7,497 nt of DNA from CAYZAK01 sp964476445 (GTDB taxonomy: Bacteria > CG03 > SLGR01 > JAGXOG01). A program made the position numbers and the translations under genes. The notes beneath the pieces were generated by a model. It was not told where the DNA came from, ran no database searches, and saw nothing but the letters and a program-made list of their open reading frames with translations. The stretch spans positions 1 through 7,497 of the forward strand of contig CAYZAK010000061.1 of NCBI GenBank assembly GCA_964476445.1. Reading direction: 5' to 3'. Of the stretch, positions 1 to 6,523 are shown piece after piece; position 1 is the first letter of the stretch, and each line of letters begins with the position of its first letter.

Positions 1-20
1 ATTCAACATACTAAAACGAG

Positions 21-158
21 ATGGGGTTGAAGAATAATCAAAAAGCAATTTCTAAGCTATTTTTATTAAAAAATTTGAGATCAGCGAGAATTTCTTTCCT
101 GATAGGAGATAGAGTCAATACCAAATGTTCTTTTACCTTACGTCACCGTGAAAAGTAA
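21..158 (+). CDS. possible small basic ORF, unrecognised
   Basis: An ATG-initiated frame of 45 codons ends in TAA just past the 3' end of the convergent Enzyme I gene. The product is basic (many Lys and Arg) with one short hydrophobic patch near residues 14-16 and no motif I recognise. The only Shine-Dalgarno-like bases, GAG, abut the ATG, which is too close to work well. In AT-rich intergenic DNA an open frame of this length can arise by chance. It is listed because nothing else explains positions 1-168; I assign no function. Confidence 0.17.
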   Translation: MGLKNNQKAISKLFLLKNLRSARISFLIGDRVNTKCSFTLRHREK

Positions 159-159
159 A
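132..159. terminator. possible hairpin at the end of the operon
   Basis: TTTAC (132-136) pairs with GTAAA (155-159), and inside it TTACG (138-142) pairs with CGTGA (147-151) around a TCAC loop, with a 1/3-base internal loop. It sits 10 bases beyond the Enzyme I stop codon. The T-rich flank (160-180) follows the stem on the plus strand only; reading out of the operon there is no U-tract. So it is at best a weak terminator for the operon, or one for plus-strand transcripts. Confidence 0.22.
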
Positions 160-168
160 TTATTATTA

Positions 169-1815
169 TTAATCTTTTTCTATAAACTTTTCTTTTACAT
201 AGAGGAGTCTCTTAGGGTGCATTGAAAGTTGCCGGATTCCCATATCGACAAGTATAGTCGCCGTATCCGGATCACCGGCCATTTCGCCGCAGACACCGGC
301 GGGTTTTCCCGCTTCCAGGGCGGCTTTAATAACATTATCAATTGCTTTCAACATAACCGGATGAACGTTATTCCTATATGCATCAAGACCAATATCCTCC
401 CTGCTTACAGCAAATATATACTGGTAAAGATCATTTGTGCCCACACTTATAAAATCTACGTTGTCTATCCATTCGCCTATAGCTAGGGCGGCGGAAGGCA
501 CCTCTACCATTATTCCCACTTTCAGTTTATTAATGTCAAAATTGTTTTCCTCTGTTTCTTCTTTAATTATTTTTTTTGATCTTATGATATCTTCTTTTAA
601 AGTAACGAATGGAAGTAGAATCCTCAGTTGATCAGCCTCTTGGGACGCATCCATCAGGCACCTGAGCTGACGTCTCATAATTTTTGGGTACTTTAGAAGA
701 TATCTTACACCCCTGATACCCATCTGCGGATTAATTTCGTTGGGGGAGGGCATATCCCCTATATTTTTATCTGAACCTATATCCAGGAGCCTGAAGGTCA
801 CCGGAAAGCCTTTGAATATATCTATCACTTTTTTATAGAATTCCACCTCTTCTTCCGGCTCCGGCAGTGTGTTCTGGGCCATATAAAAGAATTCGCTGCG
901 CAGAAGACCTACCCCCTCGGCCCCATTTTTTTTCGCCAGACGAGCATCTTCCAGGGTACTTATATTGGATTCAAGCGCGATTTTTTCGCCGTCTTTCGCC
1001 TTAAGATCCCGGCCTGGCAGATTGTGTTGTAATGTCTTTTTACTGTTAACTTTGCTTTCTTGGCATTTTTCTATTTCTTTTTCAGAAGGATTCAATACAA
1101 CCTCTCCCTTAAATCCGTCAACAAGCATACGTTCTCCCGGCCCGGAGAACTCCGTTATCCCAGGAATTCGGATTACAGCCGGTACACCCAGGGTTCTGGC
1201 AATAATTGCTACATGAGATACCAGACTTCCTTCTTCAATTGCAAACCCAAGTATTTTCTCCGTGTCCATTATAGCGATATCGGAGGGAAGTACGTTTTTT
1301 CCTATCACAACCACCGGCTTATCCAGCCGCTTAAGAGGTTTGGTCATTACATGATCTAAATCAAGAATATTTCGGATCAGCCTGTTGTAGGTATCCTCTA
1401 TATCCATAAAACTTGTTTTCAGCTTGGGATTTTCTACGGACTGAAATTTCTCCCTTATTTTATTAATCTCCCGGGAAATCACATATTCACCGTTTACTTT
1501 TTCCTCAATTATTTTGTTTCTTATATTATCCAAAAAACTGGGGTCTTTAAGCATCATTGCCTGTGCGGTAAAGATGCCGTCTGCCTTTTCCTGAGAGCCA
1601 CCGCCCAGTTTTCTTTCTATACTTTTAAGCTGACTACGAGTTTTGTCAACAGCGTTATCCAGCCTTGTCAGTTCCTCATCCACACTTTCAATTTCCAGTT
1701 TTTCAGATTGAAGCGCCCCGAGATCCAGCTCTTTATGCAGAAAAACCTCACCAATGGCTACACCCGGATTAACTTTCTGTCCCTTTATAACCCTGTTATT
1801 TTCTTTTTTATTCAT
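169..1815 (-). CDS. ptsI: phosphoenolpyruvate-protein phosphotransferase (PTS Enzyme I)
   Basis: Cytoplasmic Enzyme I takes phosphate from PEP onto a histidine and passes it to HPr or an HPr-like partner. With the ATG at 1815 the protein has 548 residues, slightly below the usual 570 or so. Order: N-terminal swivelling/HPr-binding part (about 8-150), phosphohistidine loop (195-208) with His201 in EGSLVSHVAI, then the PEP-binding barrel (about 265-545). Active-site residues of the family are present: LLRSEF (Arg306), RLLDIGSDK (Arg342), NPQMGIRGVR, IMVEVP (Glu437), GTNDL (Asn460, Asp461), AVSR and GVCGE with the acid Cys509. The usual GGxTSH active-site motif is altered to GSLVSH. The start at 1815 overlaps the upstream receiver gene by 8 bases; ATG at 1821 is an alternative, and the longer frame to 1863 runs too deep into that gene. 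There is no GAF domain, so it is not a PtsP-type nitrogen-PTS enzyme. No HPr or EII gene lies nearby, unlike the usual ptsH-ptsI arrangement. Confidence 0.93.
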   Translation of the reverse strand: MNKKENNRVIKGQKVNPGVAIGEVFLHKELDLGALQSEKLEIESVDEELTRLDNAVDKTRSQLKSIERKLGGGSQEKADGIFTAQAMMLKDPSFLDNIRNKIIEEKVNGEYVISREINKIREKFQSVENPKLKTSFMDIEDTYNRLIRNILDLDHVMTKPLKRLDKPVVVIGKNVLPSDIAIMDTEKILGFAIEEGSLVSHVAIIARTLGVPAVIRIPGITEFSGPGERMLVDGFKGEVVLNPSEKEIEKCQESKVNSKKTLQHNLPGRDLKAKDGEKIALESNISTLEDARLAKKNGAEGVGLLRSEFFYMAQNTLPEPEEEVEFYKKVIDIFKGFPVTFRLLDIGSDKNIGDMPSPNEINPQMGIRGVRYLLKYPKIMRRQLRCLMDASQEADQLRILLPFVTLKEDIIRSKKIIKEETEENNFDINKLKVGIMVEVPSAALAIGEWIDNVDFISVGTNDLYQYIFAVSREDIGLDAYRNNVHPVMLKAIDNVIKAALEAGKPAGVCGEMAGDPDTATILVDMGIRQLSMHPKRLLYVKEKFIEKD

Positions 1816-2188
1816 GGACATCCAGCAAATGCCCGGTTTCTGATATAAGTTCCTCAATATCAAAAGGTTTGGTCATATACATGTCGGCGTTAAGAATGCT
1901 CTTTCCTATCATCCTGTCCCTGCTGCTTGATTTGGCTGTAAGCATTAAAATTTTTATTTCTTCGCCTCTGTCCCTTATTGTTTTGCAGACTTCCCACCCG
2001 TCCATTTCAGGCATCATTATATCAAGAATAACAAGGTCGGGCTTATGCTTATCTACCATATCTAAAGCAGAAAGACCGTCATTGGCGGTAAAAACCCTAT
2101 AGTTTTCCTCTTCCAGGTTATCTTTAATCAGTTCCCTTATGTTAGTTTCGTCATCTACAACTAAAACAGTTCTCTTTTTATTATTCAT
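1808..2188 (-). CDS. stand-alone response regulator receiver (CheY-like), second of two
   Basis: A single receiver domain of 126 residues with no output domain. It has the full phosphorylation set: acidic pair Asp12-Asp13 (VVDDE), phospho-acceptor Asp56 (LVILDIMMPEMDG), Thr84 (LMLTA) and Lys107 (YMTKPF). It should accept phosphate from a histidine kinase, most simply the one encoded two genes upstream, and act by protein-protein contact. ATG at 2188 gives an 8-base overlap (ATGAATAA) with the first receiver gene; a longer frame from ATG at 2206 lies inside that gene and adds six residues before the normal receiver beginning. The gene then overlaps ptsI by the same octamer. Its partner could be the kinase, Enzyme I or an unlinked protein; the sequence does not say. 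Confidence 0.9.
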   Translation of the reverse strand: MNNKKRTVLVVDDETNIRELIKDNLEEENYRVFTANDGLSALDMVDKHKPDLVILDIMMPEMDGWEVCKTIRDRGEEIKILMLTAKSSSRDRMIGKSILNADMYMTKPFDIEELISETGHLLDVHE

Positions 2189-2549
2189 TTTTATTATCCA
2201 ATACATTATTAACGGTTTCCAGCAGTTCTTCCGGGTCGAAAGGCTTTTTAATTACAATATTATCCCCCGCTTTCTGAGCTATCTCCATTTTAGATACAGC
2301 CGTCAGAAAGATAACAGGAATATCACGGGTGTCCGCATTTTTCCTGAAATTCCGAATCACCTCCCAACCGCTTATCCCGGGTAACTTGACATCTAAAATA
2401 ACAGCGGCAATATCGGAGTCAAGCACCTTTTCAATTCCTTTCTCACCGGTATCAGCTTTAATTACAGAATAATCAAGTGACAAAGTTTCCCTGATCAGCT
2501 CTAAAATATTCTCTTCGTCCTCAATTATAAGAATATTTTTTTTATTCAC
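2181..2549 (-). CDS. stand-alone response regulator receiver (CheY-like), first of two
   Basis: A single receiver domain of 122 residues when started at GTG 2549. That start has a strong GGGAGG Shine-Dalgarno eight bases upstream and overlaps the kinase stop by GTGAATAA; the TTG at 2558 would leave the Shine-Dalgarno touching the start, so it is less likely. Receiver residues: Glu10-Asp11-Glu12 (IIEDEE), phospho-acceptor Asp53 (VILDVKLPG), Thr83 (IFLTA) and Lys102 (IKKPFDPEEL). The common GADDY-type stretch before the KPF lysine is replaced by KAGDNIVIKKPF, so the alpha4-beta5 face used for partner recognition is unusual. No output domain. It is diverged from the second receiver next door and lies directly after the kinase, making it the likeliest first phosphate acceptor. 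Confidence 0.9.
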   Translation of the reverse strand: MNKKNILIIEDEENILELIRETLSLDYSVIKADTGEKGIEKVLDSDIAAVILDVKLPGISGWEVIRNFRKNADTRDIPVIFLTAVSKMEIAQKAGDNIVIKKPFDPEELLETVNNVLDNKNE

Positions 2550-4041
2550 CGGTTTCAACCTCCCGGGGAAGTTTAATTATAAATTCTGCCCCCCCTCCGG
2601 AAGGCAGGCGGACATCAAGCGAACCGCCATGCATTTCAATTATATTTTTGGCTATTGCAAGCCCCAGCCCCGTCCCCTTATTCCTGGCATTTATTTTATC
2701 GTCAGCCCTATAAAATTTATCAAATATATTGTCCAGATCTTTTTCTTTTATACCCGGGCCGTAATCCCTAACCTTTATAATCACTTCTTTCTGCTCCATA
2801 GAAGCAATAATATCTATTGGTTTCCCTTCGGGACTATACCGGGCGGCATTATCAACCATATTCAATATCACCTGCTGGACCGAGTTCATATCCCATTTTA
2901 CATCTATGTCGGTATTGTCAAGTTCAAGCCGAATTTTGATATTACTTTGCGAACGGTGTACTTCAACAATATGCTTAAGAAATTTTTTAAAATTGAAAGT
3001 ATTCGGAATAATACTGAATTCACCCGATTCAATTCTGGATACATCCAGAAACTCATCCACAAGATATGACAGGCGCTTGCCTTCGGTCACGATTATATTT
3101 AGATATTTGTCTGTCTTATCTTTTGACAGTTCTCTAATAAGAAGTGTCTTCCCAAATCCTATCATGGAAGTCAGGGGGGTTTTAAGTTCGTGAGATACCA
3201 TTGAAATAAGATCAGATTTTAATTTATCCAGTTCCCTAAGTTTTTTGTTTTTATTTTTTAGTTTTTTCTTTTGTTCCTGTAATTTTTGATTAGTTTTTTG
3301 AAGGTTAAGCGTTGCCCGGTCAATTTCTTTCTGCATATTTTGAGTAAGCTCATCAAGCTGGACGGCCATATCATTCATGCTTTTTGCAAGTTGCCCTAAA
3401 CTATCGTTAGCCTTAACCGGGAGACGCACAGAAAAGTCACCCCGAGATATTTTTCTGGCCCCTTTTTTAACGTCCTTGAGAGGCCTCATAAGCATATCTG
3501 AGAGGAACCAGCCAATGATAAATATAACCGCCAAAAGAACAAAATTAGTAATAAGAGCTTTTCTGAAAGACGCCTGGAGGGTTTCTTTTGTAGGAGTCAT
3601 ATCATATCCAGCCTGAACATAGCCAATAATAGTTCCCTCGAATTCTATGGGATAACTTTTTATATAGGTCGCCCCTATCTCGCGGGCAATTTCACTACTG
3701 TCCTCGTACGGGGCAGGAAGGCCTTCTATCTCTTTTAAGGTTGAATGGATTACTATACCGTTTGGTCCTATTATTGAAATAAAATCAACTTCAATTTGAT
3801 TATCAATAAACGTAAGAATGCTTCGGATATTTTCAACGGAGTCTTCTCTTATATATTTATTTACTTCGCTGGCTACAAGTTTCCCGATTGAGTCAATTCT
3901 TTGCCGGTCTCTGGTCAGCACCAGATCTTTAAAAACAGCATTCCGGTTTGTTGTAATTGTAAAAAGTATCACAGCCGCGACAGCTACAATTACTGACATT
4001 AATTTAATACGATAATCTGATAACAATTTTGGTTTTTGCAT
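2542..4041 (-). CDS. membrane sensor histidine kinase (HAMP, HisKA, HATPase_c)
   Basis: A complete sensor kinase of 499 residues (ATG at 4041). Order: first membrane helix about 14-30, an extracytoplasmic sensor region of roughly 125 residues (Cache/PAS-like in feel; ligand unknown), second membrane helix about 164-183, HAMP linker about 185-236, a very Lys-rich coiled coil about 237-275, then the kinase core. The H-box MVSHELKTPLTSM carries phospho-acceptor His284. The N-box (ILNMVDNAARYSP), G1 (DYGPGI), F-box (IFDKFYR) and G2 (GTGLGLAIA) are all intact, so it should autophosphorylate and pass phosphate to the receivers encoded just downstream. A GTG at 4059 would add six residues; neither start has a clear Shine-Dalgarno, and I chose ATG because it directly precedes the membrane-anchor region. 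It is the first gene of the four-gene operon. Confidence 0.93.
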   Translation of the reverse strand: MQKPKLLSDYRIKLMSVIVAVAAVILFTITTNRNAVFKDLVLTRDRQRIDSIGKLVASEVNKYIREDSVENIRSILTFIDNQIEVDFISIIGPNGIVIHSTLKEIEGLPAPYEDSSEIAREIGATYIKSYPIEFEGTIIGYVQAGYDMTPTKETLQASFRKALITNFVLLAVIFIIGWFLSDMLMRPLKDVKKGARKISRGDFSVRLPVKANDSLGQLAKSMNDMAVQLDELTQNMQKEIDRATLNLQKTNQKLQEQKKKLKNKNKKLRELDKLKSDLISMVSHELKTPLTSMIGFGKTLLIRELSKDKTDKYLNIIVTEGKRLSYLVDEFLDVSRIESGEFSIIPNTFNFKKFLKHIVEVHRSQSNIKIRLELDNTDIDVKWDMNSVQQVILNMVDNAARYSPEGKPIDIIASMEQKEVIIKVRDYGPGIKEKDLDNIFDKFYRADDKINARNKGTGLGLAIAKNIIEMHGGSLDVRLPSGGGAEFIIKLPREVETGE

Positions 4042-4143
4042 TTTTTTTATTATACACACATAAGACTAATTAGGTTTTTACTCCTGACTTCTTTCAACAA
4101 GAATAACTATTTTTCTGCCCCCAGAACCGTAACTAATATAATT

Positions 4144-4171
4144 ATTTTATCAAATCCTTCACAAAATTCAA
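4144..4171 (-). promoter_or_regulatory. possible promoter of the kinase-receiver-Enzyme I operon
   Basis: On the minus strand, TTGAAT (4166-4171) lies 16 bases before TAAAAT (4144-4149), and TGA directly precedes the -10 hexamer, as in an extended -10 element. Transcription would start near 4137, giving a leader of about 95 bases. AT-rich DNA yields such matches easily. A TATAAT at 4048-4053 only a few bases before the kinase start is another candidate but would give an almost leaderless mRNA. Confidence 0.35.
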
Positions 4172-4250
4172 AACTGTATTTTTTCCAAAAGACCCTGACT
4201 CAAAATTAACACGCCTTTCACCCTAAACGCTATAATAATTTTCATTGTAA

Positions 4251-4397
4251 GCTCCGGACAAAATTGAATCTATTAAACTAATAGAACTTTCTCTACGATC
4301 AAATTCAAGCAGACTGAAATTCAAGAGAAATATTTTAAGGCACATTATAAATGCCGTCTATCTTACGGATAAAAAAACAACTATTGAATTAAAATAG
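4251..4397 (+). pseudogene. possible decayed protein tail (weakly recombinase-like)
   Basis: A 48-codon open frame bounded by TAA (4248-4250) and TAG, with no ATG, GTG or plausible start near its beginning. The translated tail NILRHIINAVYLTDKKTTIEL has the beta-strand rhythm of the C-terminal ends of large serine recombinases, which often finish with a hydrophobic-aromatic stretch followed by short charged strands. That likeness is an impression only; no catalytic part is present, and chance openness in AT-rich sequence is possible. Confidence 0.18.
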
Positions 4398-4420
4398 AAA
4401 AAAGTTATTTTTTGTAGCTT

Positions 4421-4500
4421 GGTGCGAAAGAGTTCAGGGGGGTCTATTTACGAGAAAAGCTGCGAAAATTGATTGACTCCCCAAACTCTCTTTAAGCACC
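4421..4500. repeat. imperfect inverted repeat, about 25-bp arms
   Basis: The left arm starts GGTGCGAAAGAGTTC and runs into a run of G near 4437-4442. The right arm ends CTCTCTTTAAGCACC and begins GACTCCCC near 4475. The arms pair through GGTGC/GCACC, AAAG-AGTT/AACTC-CTTT and GGGGxGTC/GACTCCCC with small bulges, around a loop of roughly 30 bases. It could be the fold-back end of a mobile element, a structured RNA, or a bidirectional transcription barrier between divergent units. There is no T-tract immediately after either arm. Confidence 0.5.
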
Positions 4501-4619
4501 ATTGACCTTCCCATGTCTTTTATCTTTTCTCCAAAGTATTTTATAGCTATTTCTCCCTTTTCACGACTATAATTTATCTGTTTTATTATTCTTTTTATTA
4601 AAAAATTGCGAGTGAGCCT
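4434..4619 (-). pseudogene. possible decayed C-terminal gene fragment, unrecognised
   Basis: A 61-codon open frame between two stops (TAA at 4620-4622; TGA at 4434-4436) with no start near its beginning. The translation looks protein-like: a basic beginning (RLTRNFLIKRIIKQ), a mixed helix-like stretch (EKGEIAIKYFGEKIKDMG) and a hydrophobic end (SIFAAFLVNRPP). It could be the end of a transposase or another lost gene, but I cannot name the family. Its 3' part lies within the large palindrome, which is odd for ordinary coding DNA. Chance is a real alternative. Confidence 0.22.
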
Positions 4620-4839
4620 TTACTTTTTTTTATTATCTATATTGTGACAGTTTTTATGCTGAAGAGTAAAATTATTATAAAGAAATTTTTTTAAAATTTG
4701 TAAATTTAATTTTATAAGTCTAATTGAGCCATACTACGACTCGGAATTTTAATTTTTACTATTTTATTTAAAAAAATATTTAAACTTTGTAAAGGATATG
4801 TACCGGGCAACTATAAATAACCGGGTGGTTTAAACAACT

Positions 4840-4868
4840 TTGGGACTTGCGGATTTATCTGCTACAAT
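4840..4868 (+). promoter_or_regulatory. sigma-70/sigma-A-type promoter upstream of the glycosyltransferase
   Basis: TTGGGA (4840-4845), a 17-base spacer, then TACAAT (4863-4868) preceded by TGC, forming an extended -10. This is the best promoter match in the window. Transcription would begin near 4875, leaving a leader of about 200 bases before the glycosyltransferase ATG and placing a small ORF (ATG at 4883) almost at the 5' end. Confidence 0.5.
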
Positions 4869-4882
4869 GATTATAATTGATT

Positions 4883-4963
4883 ATGAGCTGGAAGCGACGA
4901 AGAAGAGTTTTCGGAGGCCGAAGACGGCAAATTGTGCTTTTATTTAAAAAGATGATGTGGTAA
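4883..4963 (+). CDS. possible arginine-rich leader micro-ORF, 26 codons
   Basis: The frame begins ATG AGC TGG AAG and encodes SWKRRRR, then GGRRR, then a short hydrophobic stretch and a Lys-Met-Trp end before TAA. Seven of 26 residues are Arg, mostly CGA and AGA codons. No Shine-Dalgarno precedes it, and with the promoter at 4840-4868 the mRNA would be nearly leaderless here. A small hairpin, TTCGG-AGG-CCGAA (4910-4922), lies inside. It may be an untranslated structured segment of the leader rather than a peptide gene. Function unknown. Confidence 0.2.
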   Translation: MSWKRRRRVFGGRRRQIVLLFKKMMW

Positions 4964-5073
4964 AATAATTACGAACATTTTTAAAAAATAAAAGGGAAAT
5001 TTAAAAACAATAAATATTATTGAAAAATAGGTAATAAAAGTTAAACAAGAAAAAAAGTAAATAGGAGAAACAA

Positions 5074-6393
5074 ATGAATATAGCTATAGTATCTTTACAG
5101 TACGGAACTACTGCCACAGGGGGCGGTGGGGTGCACGTAAACAGAATTAGCGAAGAGTATGTCAAACGCGGCCACAAGGTTACGGTTTTAACTATGCACA
5201 CCGGCACAACCGAAAAAGAATTTAAAATGAGCGGACAGGATTACAGCAGCAACCGGGAGCGGAGCATCAGGGTTATCCGGTTTCTCATAGAGAAGGGGAT
5301 AAAAACTCCTTATGACGGGGACAAGAAAGAAGAATTTTCTCGGATAAAAAAATTCTGTGAGCGGGCTGCTGAAAAACTTGGGGAATTACAAAAAGAAGTT
5401 AAGGTGGTTCATCTGCACGGTCACCATCTTGTGCCGGGGTACCTTGCCCACCTTCTTGAGCCGCTGGAATTCAAAGTGGTTTCTACAATACATTTCCTTG
5501 AGTCCACCTTAAGAGGTAAAGACGGAGTGGACCATATAAACCGGATGCCTGAAGGTTTGTTCAACCGGTTACGGCAGTGGGAGGTCATGACAACCCAAGC
5601 GGATGAAATTGTGGTGATAAGTCCAGGCCAACACGAGGATTTTTTAAATATATGCAGGGAAGAGGAAATGGATAATATTGAGGATATTAAATCACGCATG
5701 CATCTTATATCCAGCGGGGTAGAAAGTAAAGCGGTGCTCGCTGAAAATCAGATAAGGGATAAATGGGCGGATTCCAGCAGGGGGCTAAAGGTACTCAGTT
5801 ATTCAAGGCTTGACCCCAGTAAAGGCCTGCATTATTCCATAAGGTCTTTGCCGGCGCTGGTTGAGGTATCCGGCCCCGGTTTAAAACTTGTTGTAGCGGG
5901 GATACCCTCAAAAGACTATGACAAGGTACTTAAAGAGGAAAAAGACCGGTTGCCCGAAGTGATAAAGTGCGAACTGAATTTTTTTACTGAAATCTTTGAC
6001 TGCGAGGAGAGAAATAATTTTATGGATAATTTCGCAGTTTATCTTTTCCCTACATTGTCGGAACCTTTTGGAATAACTCTTATTGAAACCGCGGCCAGGG
6101 GGATGTTTATAATAACTACCGATTCGGCAGGTCCCATGTATATCATGGGGCAAGGCGGCGTGGAAGAAAAAGAATGGGGCTATATCTCTGATTACGGGAT
6201 TAATGTAAAACTTACCTCAAACCCCGAAACCCATTTGATATCCAATATCGCCGAGGCCTGGAAGTGGTTTGAAAATAACCGGGACAAAGCACTGGATAAA
6301 ATTTTAAATTTTAGAAAACTTATTCTTGAGAAATATACCTGGGACGCGGTAGTGAGACAATATTTCTCAATGTATAATAAAACTCTCGAATAA
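5074..6393 (+). CDS. family-4 (GT-B, retaining) glycosyltransferase
   Basis: A complete 439-residue GT-B fold transferase that should move a sugar from a nucleotide-sugar donor to an unknown acceptor in the cytoplasm. The N-terminal acceptor domain opens with MNIAIVSLQYG, then a glycine loop (GGGGVHVNRIS, 16-26) and KRGHKVTVLT; HLHGHH (113-118) and STIHFLEST (137-145) are further N-domain motifs. The donor domain has SRLDPSKGL (244-252), with Arg245 and Lys250 at the usual phosphate-contacting positions, and the E-x7-E motif EPFGITLIE (Glu330, Glu338) typical of GT4. Overall design resembles the sucrose-phosphate synthase / mannosylfructose-phosphate synthase branch, but acceptor and sugar cannot be read from sequence. 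The start is secure: AGGAG at 5063-5067, six bases before ATG. It stands alone, with no sugar-phosphatase or polysaccharide genes in view and no clear terminator after it. No signal peptide or membrane segment. Confidence 0.88.
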   Translation: MNIAIVSLQYGTTATGGGGVHVNRISEEYVKRGHKVTVLTMHTGTTEKEFKMSGQDYSSNRERSIRVIRFLIEKGIKTPYDGDKKEEFSRIKKFCERAAEKLGELQKEVKVVHLHGHHLVPGYLAHLLEPLEFKVVSTIHFLESTLRGKDGVDHINRMPEGLFNRLRQWEVMTTQADEIVVISPGQHEDFLNICREEEMDNIEDIKSRMHLISSGVESKAVLAENQIRDKWADSSRGLKVLSYSRLDPSKGLHYSIRSLPALVEVSGPGLKLVVAGIPSKDYDKVLKEEKDRLPEVIKCELNFFTEIFDCEERNNFMDNFAVYLFPTLSEPFGITLIETAARGMFIITTDSAGPMYIMGQGGVEEKEWGYISDYGINVKLTSNPETHLISNIAEAWKWFENNRDKALDKILNFRKLILEKYTWDAVVRQYFSMYNKTLE

Positions 6394-6523
6394 ATCATTT
6401 AACTTAATCTTTTAAACTCCATTCACGAAAAATAAAGTTCCGCCCATATATAAACACAAAGTAATTATACCCGGTCATGAAGAATTTTCGAACCGGGAAA
6501 AAATTAGGGAAAAACTGGAAAAA

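Larger units (their letters stand above)
4060..5073. other. 1-kb AT-rich intergenic region between divergent genes
   Basis: No convincing intact gene, tRNA or recognisable riboswitch was seen here on either strand. It separates the leftward signalling operon from the rightward glycosyltransferase gene and must hold both promoters. It is longer than two promoters need. The centre (4251-4619) contains protein-like open frames without starts plus a large palindrome, suggesting the remains of a lost gene or mobile element. The stretch 4620-4800 is very AT-rich and shows me nothing specific. The stretch 4964-5060 is an AT-rich leader without evident structure. Confidence 0.6.

Noticed and set aside
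229..1359. Plus-strand open frames opposite the Enzyme I gene
   Set aside because: They are antisense shadows of a gene with clear family motifs and show no motifs, Shine-Dalgarno sites or protein-like composition of their own.
2629..4015. Plus-strand open frames opposite the histidine kinase gene
   Set aside because: Shadows of the kinase coding sequence; low-complexity translations without domains.
4112..4127. Short hairpin TTCTG-CCCC-CAGAA as a regulatory element in the kinase leader
   Set aside because: Five-pair stem of a size expected by chance, with no recognised riboswitch or attenuator context.
5001..5207. Minus-strand open frame overlapping the glycosyltransferase start
   Set aside because: Low-complexity Phe/Tyr/Ile-rich translation of AT-rich leader, antisense to a well-supported gene start.
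6470..6497. Inverted repeat CCCGGT / ACCGGG as a terminator of the glycosyltransferase gene
   Set aside because: Only six pairs with a 16-base loop, no following T-tract, about 75 bases beyond the stop and inside the open frame of the HTH remnant.
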